From Desertibaculum subflavum (GTDB lineage Bacteria > Pseudomonadota > Alphaproteobacteria > Ferrovibrionales > Ferrovibrionaceae): DNA of 64,000 nt. Made by a program: the position numbers and the translations under genes. The notes beneath the pieces were generated by a model. It was not told the DNA's origin, ran no database searches, and saw only the letters and a list, made by a program, of their open reading frames with translations. The stretch is from NCBI GenBank assembly GCA_003576705.1, contig QOZS01000032.1, positions 1 through 64,000 of the forward strand. The letters run 5' to 3'. Shown here piece by piece: positions 8,629 to 23,240 of this stretch. The first letter of the stretch is position 1. The number at the start of each line of letters is the position of its first letter.

Positions 8629-9591
8629 TCAGTCCAGCCGGAACTGCAGCAGCAAGGTCCGCTGCAGCATGTTCGTGTTGTCGTCCGAGATCAGGTAGAC
8701 CAAGGTCTCGCCGCGCGGCCCGCGGCCGATCGCGATCCCCTCGAAATTGTCGACCGTCAGCGGCGAGGCGAGCTCGGCCAGCGGCTCGGGCACGAGCGCC
8801 GCGCCGGGGCGGATCGTCCCCGCCGGTATGCGCGAGAGCCGGGCGGCCACGCCGCCGATCAGGGTGAAGCGCCGTTCCAGCAGCAAAACATCGCCGCCGG
8901 GCAGCAGTGCCGCCGCCGTGGGGCGGAACAACAGGCTGCGCCTGACAGTGAGGCGATGCCAGCCGGCCGCATCCTGCAGCCATGCGGCGCCCTCGGTTTC
9001 GCCTTCCAGCGGATCCTCGGCAAGCGCCAGCAACCGGCTTTGCGGCAAGGCCGCCAGCGCCTCGATGCCGCCATTCGGCGGCAGGCGGGACAGGCGGCCG
9101 GGCGCGGGGAACGGCACCGGCCGCGTCGCGGTCGGCGGCTGGCCCGGCGGATAGCGCACGAGGCGGTGGCGCTGCTCGAAGGCAATCACCAGCGAGCCGT
9201 CGTCGAGCCGCGCCGTCGCCTCGGCATCGGCGCCGCGCTTGCCGCCCAACGGCTGACCATCGAGCCCGATCAGGCGCGCGAGATCCGCTCGATCCGGCGC
9301 CAGAAGCCGGCCCTCTGCGTCAAGCGCAATCGCCAGGCTGAGATAGAAACCCTGGTCCGCAACGGCGCGCAGCTCGGCACCGTCCGCCGCCAGCTCGAGA
9401 TCGGAGAACCCGCCCCAGCCCTCGTGCACGGCCTTGAGCTCATACCCCGCGAGGTAGGTCAGGCGACCGACGCCCTGCCGTTCCGGCCGGTCGCCGTCGA
9501 GCGGCACCGGAACGGAGGTAATGGCAACACGCTCGGCCACCGCCGGCATGCCGGCCAGGGCCGCCAGCGCCACGAGCAGCACGAAACGCAT
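8629..9591 (-). CDS. Secreted esterase-like (phytase-like beta-propeller) protein
   Basis: About 320 aa with a cleavable signal peptide (MRFVLLVALAALAGMPAVA). The body matches the 'esterase-like activity of phytase' domain: GGFSDLEL, DADGRLL-type blades, GGIEALAALP and the C-terminal NFEGIAIGRGPRGETLVYLISDDN. The domain forms a propeller and probably works in the periplasm; the substrate is unknown. The start overlaps the rsmD stop as TGATG, so translation is coupled. A GTG three bases earlier (9594) is an alternative start. Confidence 0.85.
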   Translation of the reverse strand: MRFVLLVALAALAGMPAVAERVAITSVPVPLDGDRPERQGVGRLTYLAGYELKAVHEGWGGFSDLELAADGAELRAVADQGFYLSLAIALDAEGRLLAPDRADLARLIGLDGQPLGGKRGADAEATARLDDGSLVIAFEQRHRLVRYPPGQPPTATRPVPFPAPGRLSRLPPNGGIEALAALPQSRLLALAEDPLEGETEGAAWLQDAAGWHRLTVRRSLLFRPTAAALLPGGDVLLLERRFTLIGGVAARLSRIPAGTIRPGAALVPEPLAELASPLTVDNFEGIAIGRGPRGETLVYLISDDNTNMLQRTLLLQFRLD

Positions 9592-10166
9592 CACTGGGCG
9601 GCAACCCGGCGCAGGAAATGCAGCGCGGCGCGGCCATAGCGGCGGCGGTCGACCAGCTCGAATCCATCCGGCGCCTCGAAGGCCTCGCGATCCTCGGTCT
9701 CGACCACCGCCGCGGCCTCGGGCGCGAGCCAGCCGCCCTCGGCCAGCTCGACCAGCGCGAGCGCGGCGAGACCCGATCGATAGGGTGGGTCGAGCAGCAC
9801 GAGATCGGCGGCGCGGCTGGCGCGGCCGGGATGGGTGGCGTCGCGCTCGACGACCTGGCCTTGCTGCTCGGCGCCGAGCTGGCGCAGGTTGCGCCGGATC
9901 AGCGCCGCCGCCTCGGCATCCCGCTCCAGGAAGATGGCGGCACGGGCGCCGCGCGACAGCGCCTCGATGCCGGCGGCACCGGTGCCGGCGAAGGCATCGA
10001 GCACCACGGCGTCGAGGGGCAGCGGGCCGGCCGGGCGTCGCCAGGCCGGCGCATGGGCGAGAATGCCGAACAGCGCCTCGCGCACGCGGTCCGAGGTCGG
10101 CCTGACGGCAGCGCCCTCGGGCGCCATCAGGCGCCGCCCGCGCCAGGTTCCGGCAATGATCCGCAT
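9591..10166 (-). CDS. rsmD: 16S rRNA (guanine(966)-N2)-methyltransferase
   Basis: This 191-residue SAM-dependent methyltransferase modifies G966 of 16S rRNA in the 30S subunit. It begins MRIIAGTWRGRRL, as RsmD does, then RPTSDRVREALFGIL. The SAM-binding loop LDAFAGTGAAGIEALSRGA is at about residues 56-74, and the catalytic DPPY is at 126-129. It is complete. It lies upstream of the phytase-like gene with overlapping codons. Confidence 0.95.
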   Translation of the reverse strand: MRIIAGTWRGRRLMAPEGAAVRPTSDRVREALFGILAHAPAWRRPAGPLPLDAVVLDAFAGTGAAGIEALSRGARAAIFLERDAEAAALIRRNLRQLGAEQQGQVVERDATHPGRASRAADLVLLDPPYRSGLAALALVELAEGGWLAPEAAAVVETEDREAFEAPDGFELVDRRRYGRAALHFLRRVAAQ

Positions 10167-10198
10167 GGCCCGCTTTGTGGCGGGCTATGTTTGCGAGT

Positions 10199-14518
<4,320 letters not shown>

Positions 14519-14595
14519 AAAGGGGACAACCTCGAATACTGCCGCTCAATCAAATGTAAAGTTGTTTAAGGATCAGATAATCGAACCTGGTTTCG

Positions 14596-15891
14596 CTAAC
14601 CGTTCGCGGCCAGGATCGCCCCTGCCAAATATAATGATCCTGTGATCAACAGGCGCGCCGAGGCGGCCCTCGCGGCGACGATCGCCATGGCGGCGGCCGG
14701 GTCGGCCGCCGGCGCCGCGGCCATGCCGAGACCGGCGGCGGCGGCGACAATGGCCTCCGGCGGGTGACAGTTCGGATCGCCTGGAATGGCGATGCCGACC
14801 ACGCCGGCGGCGAGGCCGACAAAGGGCGCCAGCAGGTCGGCCGCATCGCGGTTCGCCTTCGCCGCGACGATCAGATGCGTGGGCCGCGACGGCAGGCTGC
14901 GGAGAAACGCCGCGGCGGCCCGGGCGCCGTGCGGGTTGTGGCCGCCGTCGAGCCAGATCTCGCCCTCAGGCAGGGCATCGACCAGCGGCCCGCGGCGCAG
15001 CCGCTGCAGCCGCGCCGGCCAGTCGGCGGCGGTGAGCCCGGCCGCAATGGCGGCGGCATCCAGCCGGAAACCGTCGAGCCGCCGGGCGCAGGCGACCGCG
15101 GTCGCCGCATTGTCGATCTGGTGGTCGCCCGGCAGGACCGGCGCCGGCAGGTCCAGCGCGCCTGCGGCGTCGCGGTAGCGAAAGCCCTCTGCCAGCCGCT
15201 CGACTTGGAACTCCCCGTCGCGCCGAAACAGCGGGGCGCCGATGCGGGCGGCGGCGGCGGCGATCACCGCCGCGGCCTCCGGGCGTTGCGGCCCGATCAC
15301 GCCGATGACGCCGGGCTTCAGGATGCCGGCCTTGGCGGTGGCGATCTCCGGCAGGGTCCGCCCCAGAAACTCCATGTGGTCGAAATCGATCGGCGTGATC
15401 GCGGTCAGCGCCGGCCGGTCGACCACGTTGGTCGAATCGAAATTGCCACCGAGCCCGGTCTCGAGCAGCAGAACGTCGCCCGGGTGGCGGGCGAAGGCGA
15501 GCAAGGCCGCCGCGGTGACGATCTCGAACTCGGTGATGGCCAAGCCGGCATTGGCGGTTTCCGCCGCCTCCAGCACGGCTTCGAGCTCGGCATCCTCGAT
15601 CAGCCGGCCGGCCAGCCGGATGCGCTCGTTGAAGCGCACGAGATGCGGCGAGGTGAAGGCATGCACGCGATATCCGGCGGCCTCCAGCATCGCGCGCAGA
15701 TAGGCGATCAGCGAGCCCTTGCCGTTGGTGCCGGCGACGTGGATCACCGGCGGCAGCTGGCGCTCGGGATGTCCAAGCGTCGCCAGGATGCGATGCATGC
15801 GGCCGAGCGAGAGATCGATCAGGCGCGGATGCAGCTTGCGCAGCCGCGCCAGGATCAGATCGTGGCGGGGCGGCGGCATATCAGCTCGCAT
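14596..15891 (-). CDS. folC: Bifunctional folylpolyglutamate synthase / dihydrofolate synthase
   Basis: This enzyme adds glutamate to dihydropteroate and to folates. The P-loop HVAGTNGKGS, the following SPHLVRFNERI, the central TPIDFDHMEFLG and GDHQIDNAATA, and the C-terminal WLDGGHNPHGA segment are all in place over 431 aa (about 427 from the second ATG at 15879). It starts 1 nt after the accD stop, and accD-folC adjacency is typical of Alphaproteobacteria. It is the last gene of the pyrF-trpFBA-accD-folC run. Confidence 0.96.
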   Translation of the reverse strand: MRADMPPPRHDLILARLRKLHPRLIDLSLGRMHRILATLGHPERQLPPVIHVAGTNGKGSLIAYLRAMLEAAGYRVHAFTSPHLVRFNERIRLAGRLIEDAELEAVLEAAETANAGLAITEFEIVTAAALLAFARHPGDVLLLETGLGGNFDSTNVVDRPALTAITPIDFDHMEFLGRTLPEIATAKAGILKPGVIGVIGPQRPEAAAVIAAAAARIGAPLFRRDGEFQVERLAEGFRYRDAAGALDLPAPVLPGDHQIDNAATAVACARRLDGFRLDAAAIAAGLTAADWPARLQRLRRGPLVDALPEGEIWLDGGHNPHGARAAAAFLRSLPSRPTHLIVAAKANRDAADLLAPFVGLAAGVVGIAIPGDPNCHPPEAIVAAAAGLGMAAAPAADPAAAMAIVAARAASARLLITGSLYLAGAILAANG

Positions 15892-15892
15892 G

Positions 15893-16798
15893 TCAGTTGG
15901 CGGTGGGCGCCGCTTCCGGGATGTCGATCTCGGCCACCGCCTGGACCTGCTCGCGCACCGTCAGCAGACCGATGAGACGGGCCAGCGCTTCCTTCAGCCG
16001 GTGGCGATGCACCACCATGTCGAGCATGCCGTGCTCCAGCAGATACTCGGCGCGCTGGAAGCCCTGGGGCAGCGTCTCGCGGATGGTCTGCTCGATCACG
16101 CGCGGACCGGCGAAGCCGATCAGCGCCCCCGGCTCGGCAATGTGGATGTCGCCCAGCATGGCATAGGAGGCGGTGACGCCGCCGGTGGTGGGGTCGGTCA
16201 GCACGACGATATAGGGCAGGCCGGCCTCGCGCAGGCGCTGCACCGCCACGGTCGAGCGCGGCATCTGCATCAGCGACAGGATGCCTTCCTGCATGCGGGC
16301 GCCGCCGGAAGCGGTGACGACGACCAGGGGGCAGCGCTCGCTCACGGCCTTCAGCGCCGCGGTGACGAAGGCCTCGCCGACGGCGAGCCCCATGGAGCCG
16401 CCCATGAAGGCGAAGTCCTGCACCGTCACCACCGCCGGATGGCCGCCGATGCGCCCCAGGCCCACGGTCATCGCATCCGGCGATTCGGATCTGGCCCGCG
16501 CTTCCTTCATGCGATCCGAATAGCGCTTGGAATCGCGGAACTTGAGCGGGTCCATCGGGACGTCGGGCACCGGCACCCGAGTCCACTGCGCGTCGTCGAA
16601 CAGCATTTCGAGCCGCGCCTTGGCGCCGAGGCGCATGTGATGGCCGCAATGCGGGCAGACGCGTTGCGCCGCGTCGAGGTCGCGCTGGAACACCATCTGG
16701 GCGCAGGCCGGGCACTTGGTCCAGAGGTTGTCCTTGACCTCCTTCTTGGCGCCGAGGGCGCGGATCTTCGGCAGGACGGTGTTGGTGAGCCAATTCAT
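15893..16798 (-). CDS. accD: Acetyl-CoA carboxylase carboxyltransferase subunit beta
   Basis: AccD pairs with AccA to transfer the carboxyl group from biotin to acetyl-CoA, the first step of fatty-acid synthesis. It has 301 aa. The N-terminal zinc finger (CPACAQMVF...CPHCGHHM) is complete, followed by the crotonase-fold carboxyltransferase domain with [11 protein letters not shown]-like [19 protein letters not shown] and [19 protein letters not shown]. Its ATG overlaps the trpA stop (ATGA), so expression is coupled to tryptophan genes. accA is not in the window. Confidence 0.97.
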   Translation of the reverse strand: MNWLTNTVLPKIRALGAKKEVKDNLWTKCPACAQMVFQRDLDAAQRVCPHCGHHMRLGAKARLEMLFDDAQWTRVPVPDVPMDPLKFRDSKRYSDRMKEARARSESPDAMTVGLGRIGGHPAVVTVQDFAFMGGSMGLAVGEAFVTAALKAVSERCPLVVVTASGGARMQEGILSLMQMPRSTVAVQRLREAGLPYIVVLTDPTTGGVTASYAMLGDIHIAEPGALIGFAGPRVIEQTIRETLPQGFQRAEYLLEHGMLDMVVHRHRLKEALARLIGLLTVREQVQAVAEIDIPEAAPTAN

Positions 16799-17601
16799 CT
16801 TGCGCTCCTCACCCCCTCCGCCAGGCGTTGCACCAAGCCGTGCACGCGCGTGACCGCTTCGTCCGGCGTCTTCGCCGCGCCGACCTCGTTGACCAGGGCG
16901 GAGCCGACCACCGCCGCATCGGCGACGCGGGCGATGGCCGCGGCCTGCTCCGGCGTGCGGATGCCGAACCCGACCGCGACCGGCAGCTTGCAGGTCTGCT
17001 TGATGCGGCCCACCGCCTTCGCCACCACGTCGGCATCCGGCGCCGCCGCGCCGGTGATGCCGGTGATGGAGACGTAGTAGAGGAAGCCCGAGGCGCCTTC
17101 GAGCACCGCCGGCAGCCGCGCCGCATCCGTCGTCGGCGTGGCGAGGCGGATGATGTCGATGCCGGCCTTTACGGCCGGGCCGCGCAGCGCGCCGTCTTCC
17201 TCCGGCGGCAGGTCGACGATGATCAGCCCGTCGACGCCGGCCTGCTTGGCGGCGGCGATGAACGCCTCCAGCCCCTTGTTGTGGATCGGGTTGTAGTAGC
17301 CCATCAGGACGATCGGCGTGGTCTGGTCCTTGGCGCGGAACCGCGCGACGAGTTCCAGCGTCTTGTTCAGCGTGGCACCGGACTTCAGCGCGCGCAGCGA
17401 CGACAACTGGACCGCCGGGCCATCCGCCATCGGATCGGTGAACGGCATGCCGAGCTCGATCAGGTCGGCGCCGGCGGCCGGCAGGCCCTCGACGATGCGC
17501 GCCGCCGTCGCCATGTCCGGATCGCCGGCGGTGACGAAGGCGACCAGCCCGGCGCGGCCTTCTTTCTTGAGCTGCGCGAAGCGCGCCTCGATACGGCTCA
17601 T
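16795..17601 (-). CDS. trpA: Tryptophan synthase alpha chain
   Basis: The alpha subunit cleaves indole-3-glycerol phosphate and passes indole to TrpB. The 268-aa protein starts [20 protein letters not shown] at 17601. The catalytic region [14 protein letters not shown] carries the conserved glutamate and aspartate (DPMADG). GYYNPI, PPEE and the phosphate-binding GFGIRTPEQ and VGSALV follow. A longer frame to 17697 is translation of the family A repeat. The TrpB stop lies 73 bp upstream, with that repeat between, whereas all other joints in this operon overlap or nearly touch. Confidence 0.97.
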   Translation of the reverse strand: MSRIEARFAQLKKEGRAGLVAFVTAGDPDMATAARIVEGLPAAGADLIELGMPFTDPMADGPAVQLSSLRALKSGATLNKTLELVARFRAKDQTTPIVLMGYYNPIHNKGLEAFIAAAKQAGVDGLIIVDLPPEEDGALRGPAVKAGIDIIRLATPTTDAARLPAVLEGASGFLYYVSITGITGAAAPDADVVAKAVGRIKQTCKLPVAVGFGIRTPEQAAAIARVADAAVVGSALVNEVGAAKTPDEAVTRVHGLVQRLAEGVRSAR

Positions 17602-17621
17602 CGAACCGCCCTCGCCGCTAT

Positions 17622-17652
17622 CGTCATGGCCGGGCTTGTCCCGGCCATGACG
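17622..17652. repeat. Palindromic repeat, family A, short solo copy between trpB and trpA
   Basis: A perfect 13-bp inverted repeat, CGTCATGGCCGGG and CCCGGCCATGACG around CTTGT. It equals one terminal arm of the 774-860 element. It interrupts an otherwise overlapping operon and would form a stable hairpin in the trpB-trpA transcript. Confidence 0.8.
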
Positions 17653-17674
17653 GGCGGAGGGAGGATGTCGCCCA

Positions 17675-18895
<1,221 letters not shown>

Positions 18896-18930
18896 CGGGG
18901 AAGCTCTGTCGGCTGGGGCGCGACCGGCGC

Positions 18931-19578
18931 CTAGAGCGCGCGCGCCGCGCGGAGGAAGGCCTGGATGCGCTTCGGGTCCTTTACGCCCAGGCGCTGTTCG
19001 ACGCCGGATGAGACGTCCACCGCCATCGCTCCGCTCTGCCGGACCGCTTCCGCGAGGTTGTCGGCATCGAGCCCGCCGGCGAGCAGCCACGGCCGCTTGA
19101 ACCGGCGGCCTTGGAGCAAGGTCCAGTCGAAGCTGACGCGATTTCCGCCGGGCAGAGCATTGGTCATGGTTTTAGGCGGTTTGGCGTCGAACAGCAACCA
19201 ATCGGCCACGCCGTCGAAGGCCGAGGCGGCGTCGAGATCGGCGGCATTTTCGACCTTGATCGCCTTGATCACCGGGCGCTTGAAGGTGGCACGCACCTCC
19301 TTCACCCGCGCGGGCGTTTCCGAGCCGTGCAGCTGGATCAGGTCGAGCGGCGCCTCGGCCAGAACGGCGCCGAGCTCGCTGTCCTTCGGATCGACGAACA
19401 GGCCGACCCGGTCGATGCCGCTCGGCACGCCGGCGACCAGGCGCCCGGCGGCTTCCGGCGTCAGATTGCGCGGCGAGGGCGGATAGAACACGAAGCCGAC
19501 CATGGCGGCGCCTTCCACCACCGCCATGGCGACGCTGTCCGGCGCATCGAGGCCGCAGATCTTGACGAACAGGCTCAT
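18931..19578 (-). CDS. trpF: Phosphoribosylanthranilate isomerase
   Basis: This 215-aa TIM-barrel enzyme isomerises phosphoribosylanthranilate in tryptophan synthesis. The signature KICGL is at the N-terminus, followed by [21 protein letters not shown] and the phosphate-binding [12 protein letters not shown] and VDVSSGVE. Its ATG overlaps the pyrF stop (ATGA). The gene order trpF-trpB-trpA is common in Alphaproteobacteria. Confidence 0.96.
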   Translation of the reverse strand: MSLFVKICGLDAPDSVAMAVVEGAAMVGFVFYPPSPRNLTPEAAGRLVAGVPSGIDRVGLFVDPKDSELGAVLAEAPLDLIQLHGSETPARVKEVRATFKRPVIKAIKVENAADLDAASAFDGVADWLLFDAKPPKTMTNALPGGNRVSFDWTLLQGRRFKRPWLLAGGLDADNLAEAVRQSGAMAVDVSSGVEQRLGVKDPKRIQAFLRAARAL

Positions 19579-20279
19579 GCCGCGATCTCGGCGGCGATCG
19601 CCGCCACCGCCTTGGCGGGGTCCGGCGCCGCATTGATCGGCCGGCCGATGACGAGCCAGTCGGCCCCGGCTTCCAGCGCCTCGCGCGGGGTCATCACTCG
19701 CTTCTGGTCGTCGGCCTTGCTGCCGGCCGGGCGGATGCCGGGCACCACCAGCTGCACCTTGGGCCCGAAGGCGGCGCGCAGCGGCATGATCTCCTGCGGC
19801 GCGCAGATCAGCCCGTCCAGGCCGCAATCGACCGCCAGCCGGGCGAGGCGCAGCACCTGCTGCTCCACCGAGCCAGTGACGCCGGTCGCCGCGAGGTCGC
19901 CGGCATCGAGCGAGGTCAGCACGGTGACGCCGAGCAGCTTCGGCCGCACCTGGCCGAACTCGGCAGCCGCCGCAGCGGCGGCGCGCAGCATGGCCGGGCC
20001 GCCGGCCGCGTGGATGGTGATGAAGGTCGGCGCCAGCACCGCCGCCGAGCGGATCGCGCCGGCCACCGTGTTCGGGATGTCGTGGAACTTGACGTCGAGG
20101 AAGAGCGGCGTGCCGGGCTCGCGCACGTCGCGCACGCCCTGCGGGCCGTTGGCGGCGAAGAACTCCTTGCCGAGCTTGATGCCGAAGCCGGCCGCGGCGG
20201 CGATATCGGCCAGCGCCTTGGCATTGGCCAGGTCGGGCGTGTCGATGGCGCAGAAGACGGGGTGGCGACGGCGGGTCAT
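19575..20279 (-). CDS. pyrF: Orotidine 5'-phosphate decarboxylase
   Basis: PyrF converts OMP to UMP, the last step of de novo pyrimidine synthesis. The 234-aa protein has CAIDTPDL at the N-terminus, the catalytic tetrad region LFLDVKFHDIPNTV with the D-x-K-x-x-D pattern, TIHAAGG, and the phosphate-binding VPGIRP and GADWLVIGRPI. It is the first gene of the pyrF-trpFBA-accD-folC run. Confidence 0.96.
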   Translation of the reverse strand: MTRRRHPVFCAIDTPDLANAKALADIAAAAGFGIKLGKEFFAANGPQGVRDVREPGTPLFLDVKFHDIPNTVAGAIRSAAVLAPTFITIHAAGGPAMLRAAAAAAAEFGQVRPKLLGVTVLTSLDAGDLAATGVTGSVEQQVLRLARLAVDCGLDGLICAPQEIMPLRAAFGPKVQLVVPGIRPAGSKADDQKRVMTPREALEAGADWLVIGRPINAAPDPAKAVAAIAAEIAA

Positions 20280-20363
20280 GAGGCCTCTCGGCAGCGGCGC
20301 CGCGTCTTAACGCAATCGCGCCCGGGAGGGAACGCCGGCGGCTCGAAACCCGACTCGATTTAT

Positions 20364-20384
20364 CAAACTGTGCGGTCTAGTTTG
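20364..20384. promoter_or_regulatory. Candidate TetR operator upstream of the emrA-like gene
   Basis: An inverted repeat CAAACT-N9-AGTTTG lies about 25 nt ahead of the membrane-fusion gene, in a patch richer in A/T than its surroundings. Palindromes with AAACT/AGTTT arms are typical of TetR-family operators. The TetR encoded at 23241 is the obvious candidate ligand; that link is inferred. Confidence 0.45.
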
Positions 20385-20409
20385 CCTTCCGGAAGCGCCT
20401 CGGAATCCC

Positions 20410-21495
20410 ATGATACGCAAAATCCTGCTGTCGATCCTGCTGGTCGCCGCGCTGGCGGCGGGCAGCTATTGGGGCTGGGGCTGGTGGCAGCATGGCCGTT
20501 TCGTGGAAAGCACCGACAACGCCTATGTCGAGGCCAACCTGACCGTCATCGCGCCCAAGGTCGCGGGCTACGTCGCCGAGGTGGCGGTGGCCGAGAACCA
20601 GGGCGTGAAGGCGGGCGACGTGCTGGCGGTGATCGACGACAGCGACTACCGCATCCGGCTGGCCCAGGCCGAGGCCAAGCTCGCCACCGCCCGCGCCGGC
20701 ATCCAGAGCGCGGAGACCCGGCTCACCCTCAACGTCAACCTGGTCGCCGAGGCGCAGGCGGTGGTCGCGGCCGCCGAGGCCGACCTCGCCCATGCGCTGC
20801 TCGAGGTCAACCGCTACAGGTCGCTGTCGGAACAGAACATCGCCTCGCGCCAGCGCTACGACACGGCGCAGACCGATCACCGCAAGGCGGTCGCCGCGCG
20901 CGACCGCGTCCGCGCCGCGCTCGCTTCCCAGGTCGGCCAGGTGCAGCTGCTCACCGCGCAGCGCCGCGAGGCGGAGGCGCAGGCGATGGAGGCGCAGGCC
21001 GCGCTCGCCGCCGCCAAGCTCGATCTCGACAACACGACGATCCGCGCGCCGGCCGACGGCATCGTCGGCAACCGCTCGGTGCAGACCGGGCAGTATGTGC
21101 GGCCCGGCGCGCAGATGATGGTGCTGGTGCCGACCGGCTCCACCTACGTGGTCGCCAATTTCAAGGAGACGCAGCTCGCCCGCATGCGGCCGGGTCAGGC
21201 GGTGGCGGTGACGGTCGACGCGTTCCGCGGCGCCCGGCTCGCCGGCCATATCGAGAGCTTCGCGCCGGCGAGCGGCGCCAAGTTCAGCCTGCTGCCGCCG
21301 GAGAACGCGACCGGCAATTTCACCAAGATCGTGCAGCGCGTGCCGGTGCGCATCCGCCTCGCCGACGACGACCCGCTGGTGCGCCGCCTGGTGCCGGGCC
21401 TCTCCGTCGAGGTCGCCGTCGACACCCGCGCCGAAGCGGCCAAGGTCGCGACGCCGAATTTCGGCATCGGCGCGCCGGCGGGAGCGGGGCGGTGA
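20410..21495 (+). CDS. HlyD/EmrA-type membrane fusion protein of an efflux pump
   Basis: A 361-aa periplasmic adaptor. It has one N-terminal membrane anchor (ILLSILLVAALAAGSYWGWGW), then STDNAYVEANLTVIAPKVAGYV, which is the EmrA-type biotinyl-lipoyl half. A long coiled coil occupies about residues 75-200, and the second lipoyl half follows (DNTTIRAPADGIVGNRSVQTGQYV). It lies immediately upstream of an MFS pump gene and links that pump to an outer-membrane channel. No TolC-type gene is in the window. A candidate TetR operator sits in front of the gene. Confidence 0.93.
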   Translation: MIRKILLSILLVAALAAGSYWGWGWWQHGRFVESTDNAYVEANLTVIAPKVAGYVAEVAVAENQGVKAGDVLAVIDDSDYRIRLAQAEAKLATARAGIQSAETRLTLNVNLVAEAQAVVAAAEADLAHALLEVNRYRSLSEQNIASRQRYDTAQTDHRKAVAARDRVRAALASQVGQVQLLTAQRREAEAQAMEAQAALAAAKLDLDNTTIRAPADGIVGNRSVQTGQYVRPGAQMMVLVPTGSTYVVANFKETQLARMRPGQAVAVTVDAFRGARLAGHIESFAPASGAKFSLLPPENATGNFTKIVQRVPVRIRLADDDPLVRRLVPGLSVEVAVDTRAEAAKVATPNFGIGAPAGAGR

Positions 21496-21505
21496 CAGCG
21501 CCCTT

Positions 21506-21618
21506 GTCCTTCGAGACGCACGCTGCGCGTGCTCCTCAGGGCGAGGGCGGCCGCGATGTCATGTCGGTCGACTACCTCATCCTGAGGAGCGCTCCGCAAG
21601 GAGCGCGTCTCGAAGGAC
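21506..21618. repeat. Palindromic intergenic repeat, family B
   Basis: A 113-bp element between the emrA-like and emrB-like genes. The ends are a perfect 14-bp inverted repeat, GTCCTTCGAGACGC and GCGTCTCGAAGGAC. Inside are CTCCTCAGG/CCTGAGGAG and two smaller hairpin tips. The 'cctcatcctgaggag ... gtctcgaagga' pattern is a repeat I recognise from Bradyrhizobium-like and other Alphaproteobacteria. It splits a pump operon and may affect relative expression of its genes. Confidence 0.8.
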
Positions 21619-21640
21619 GAGGTAGACGCCGCACGGCGCC

Positions 21641-23239
21641 ATGACCGCCCCGCATCCCTCCACCCTGCCGCCGGCGCCGCAGAGCGGGCGCTATGGCGTG
21701 CTGACGCCGGCCTTCGGCGGCGGGCGGATGCTGGCCGGCTATATCGCCATGGTGTTCGGGTTGTTCATGGCGATCCTGGACATCCAGATCGTCTCTTCCT
21801 CGCTGGCCGAGATCCAGGCCGGCCTCTCCGCCACGCCGGACGAGATCAGCTGGGTGCAGTCGTCCTACCTGATCGCCGAAGTGATCATGATCCCACTGTC
21901 GGGCTACCTGTCGCGGCTGCTCTCGACGCGGATCCTGTTCGTGCTCTCGGCCGCGAGCTTCACCATTGCCTCGGTCGCCTGCGCCTTCGCCACCTCGCTG
22001 GAAGCGATGATCGTGGCGCGCGCGGCGCAGGGCTTCCTCGGCGGCGCCATGATCCCGACCGTGTTCGCCGCAAGCTTCATGCTCTATCCCGGCGAGCGGC
22101 GGGTGCGCGCCTCGGTGATCGTCGGCCTGGTCGCCACCTTGGCGCCGACCATCGGACCGACCTTGGGCGGCTGGATCACCGATTGGCTCTCCTGGCACTG
22201 GTTGTTCCTGATCAACGTGGTGCCGGGGATCTGTATCTGCATCGCGGTCTGGCTGTTCGCCGATCTCGACCGGCCGGACTGGTCGCTGCTCAGGAACATC
22301 GATTTCGCCGGCCTGGTCGGCATGGCGCTGTTCCTCGGCAGCCTGGAATACGTGCTGGAGGAGGGGCCCCGGAACGACTGGCTGGAGGACCCGTCGATCT
22401 TCGACTTCACCGTCGTCGCGGTGGTGGGCGGCCTGATCTTCTTCTGGCGCACCTTCACGGCGAAGAATCCGATCGTCGACCTGCGCCCCTTCACCGACCG
22501 CAACTTCGCCACCGGCACCATCTTCGGCTTCACCTTGGGCGTCGCGCTCTACGGTCTCGTCTACGTGCTGCCGCTCTACCTCGCCCAGGTGCGCCATCTC
22601 ACAGCGGCGCAGATCGGCGAGATCCTGTTCGTCACCGGCGCCTGCCAGTTCATCGTCGCGCCGCTAGCCGGCCGGCTGACCCAGGCGATCGATGCGCGGC
22701 TGATCCTCACCCTCGGCTTCGCGCTGCTCGGGATCTCGACCTGGCAGATGACGCATGTGACCAACGAGTGGGAATTCCACGAGCTGCTCTGGCCGCAGGT
22801 CTGGCGCGGTATCGGGCTGATGCTCTGCATCGTGCCGATCAACTTTCTCGCTCTCGGCACGCTTCCGCCGCCGCTGCTCAAGAGCGCGGCCGGGCTCTAC
22901 AACCTGACGCGCAATCTGGGCGGCGCCTTCGGCATCGCCATCATCAACTCGCTGTTGATCGATGCGCGGGCCGAGCACTGGACCACGCTCTCGGCCAAGG
23001 TGACGCCCGGCGCGCCGGAAGTGCAGGCCTTCCTCGACCGCGTCACCGCCCGGATGGGCGACATGATTCCGGGCGATGCCGAGCTCGCGGCCATGAAGCG
23101 GCTGGTCGGCCTGGCGCAGCAGCAGGTGCTGGTGATGAGCTTCGCCGACACCTTCGCCGCGCTGACGGCGGCGTTCTTCGGCGTCGCCGCCGCGGTCTGG
23201 CTGATGCGCAAACCCGCACCGGCGCCGGGAGGGGCGTGA
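21641..23239 (+). CDS. DHA2 family MFS multidrug efflux permease (EmrB-like)
   Basis: A 532-aa inner-membrane protein with about 14 predicted membrane segments. It begins with a soluble Pro-rich stretch, then the MFS domain. Typical DHA2 features are LDIQIVSSSLAEIQAGLSATPDEISWVQSSYLIAEVIMIPLSG and RAAQGFLGGAMIPTVF with GPTLGGWITDWLSWHWLFLINVVPG (motif C). It forms a tripartite pump with the upstream fusion protein and exports drugs or fatty-acid-like compounds by proton antiport. Substrates are unknown. Confidence 0.93.
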   Translation: MTAPHPSTLPPAPQSGRYGVLTPAFGGGRMLAGYIAMVFGLFMAILDIQIVSSSLAEIQAGLSATPDEISWVQSSYLIAEVIMIPLSGYLSRLLSTRILFVLSAASFTIASVACAFATSLEAMIVARAAQGFLGGAMIPTVFAASFMLYPGERRVRASVIVGLVATLAPTIGPTLGGWITDWLSWHWLFLINVVPGICICIAVWLFADLDRPDWSLLRNIDFAGLVGMALFLGSLEYVLEEGPRNDWLEDPSIFDFTVVAVVGGLIFFWRTFTAKNPIVDLRPFTDRNFATGTIFGFTLGVALYGLVYVLPLYLAQVRHLTAAQIGEILFVTGACQFIVAPLAGRLTQAIDARLILTLGFALLGISTWQMTHVTNEWEFHELLWPQVWRGIGLMLCIVPINFLALGTLPPPLLKSAAGLYNLTRNLGGAFGIAIINSLLIDARAEHWTTLSAKVTPGAPEVQAFLDRVTARMGDMIPGDAELAAMKRLVGLAQQQVLVMSFADTFAALTAAFFGVAAAVWLMRKPAPAPGGA

Positions 23240-23240
23240 G

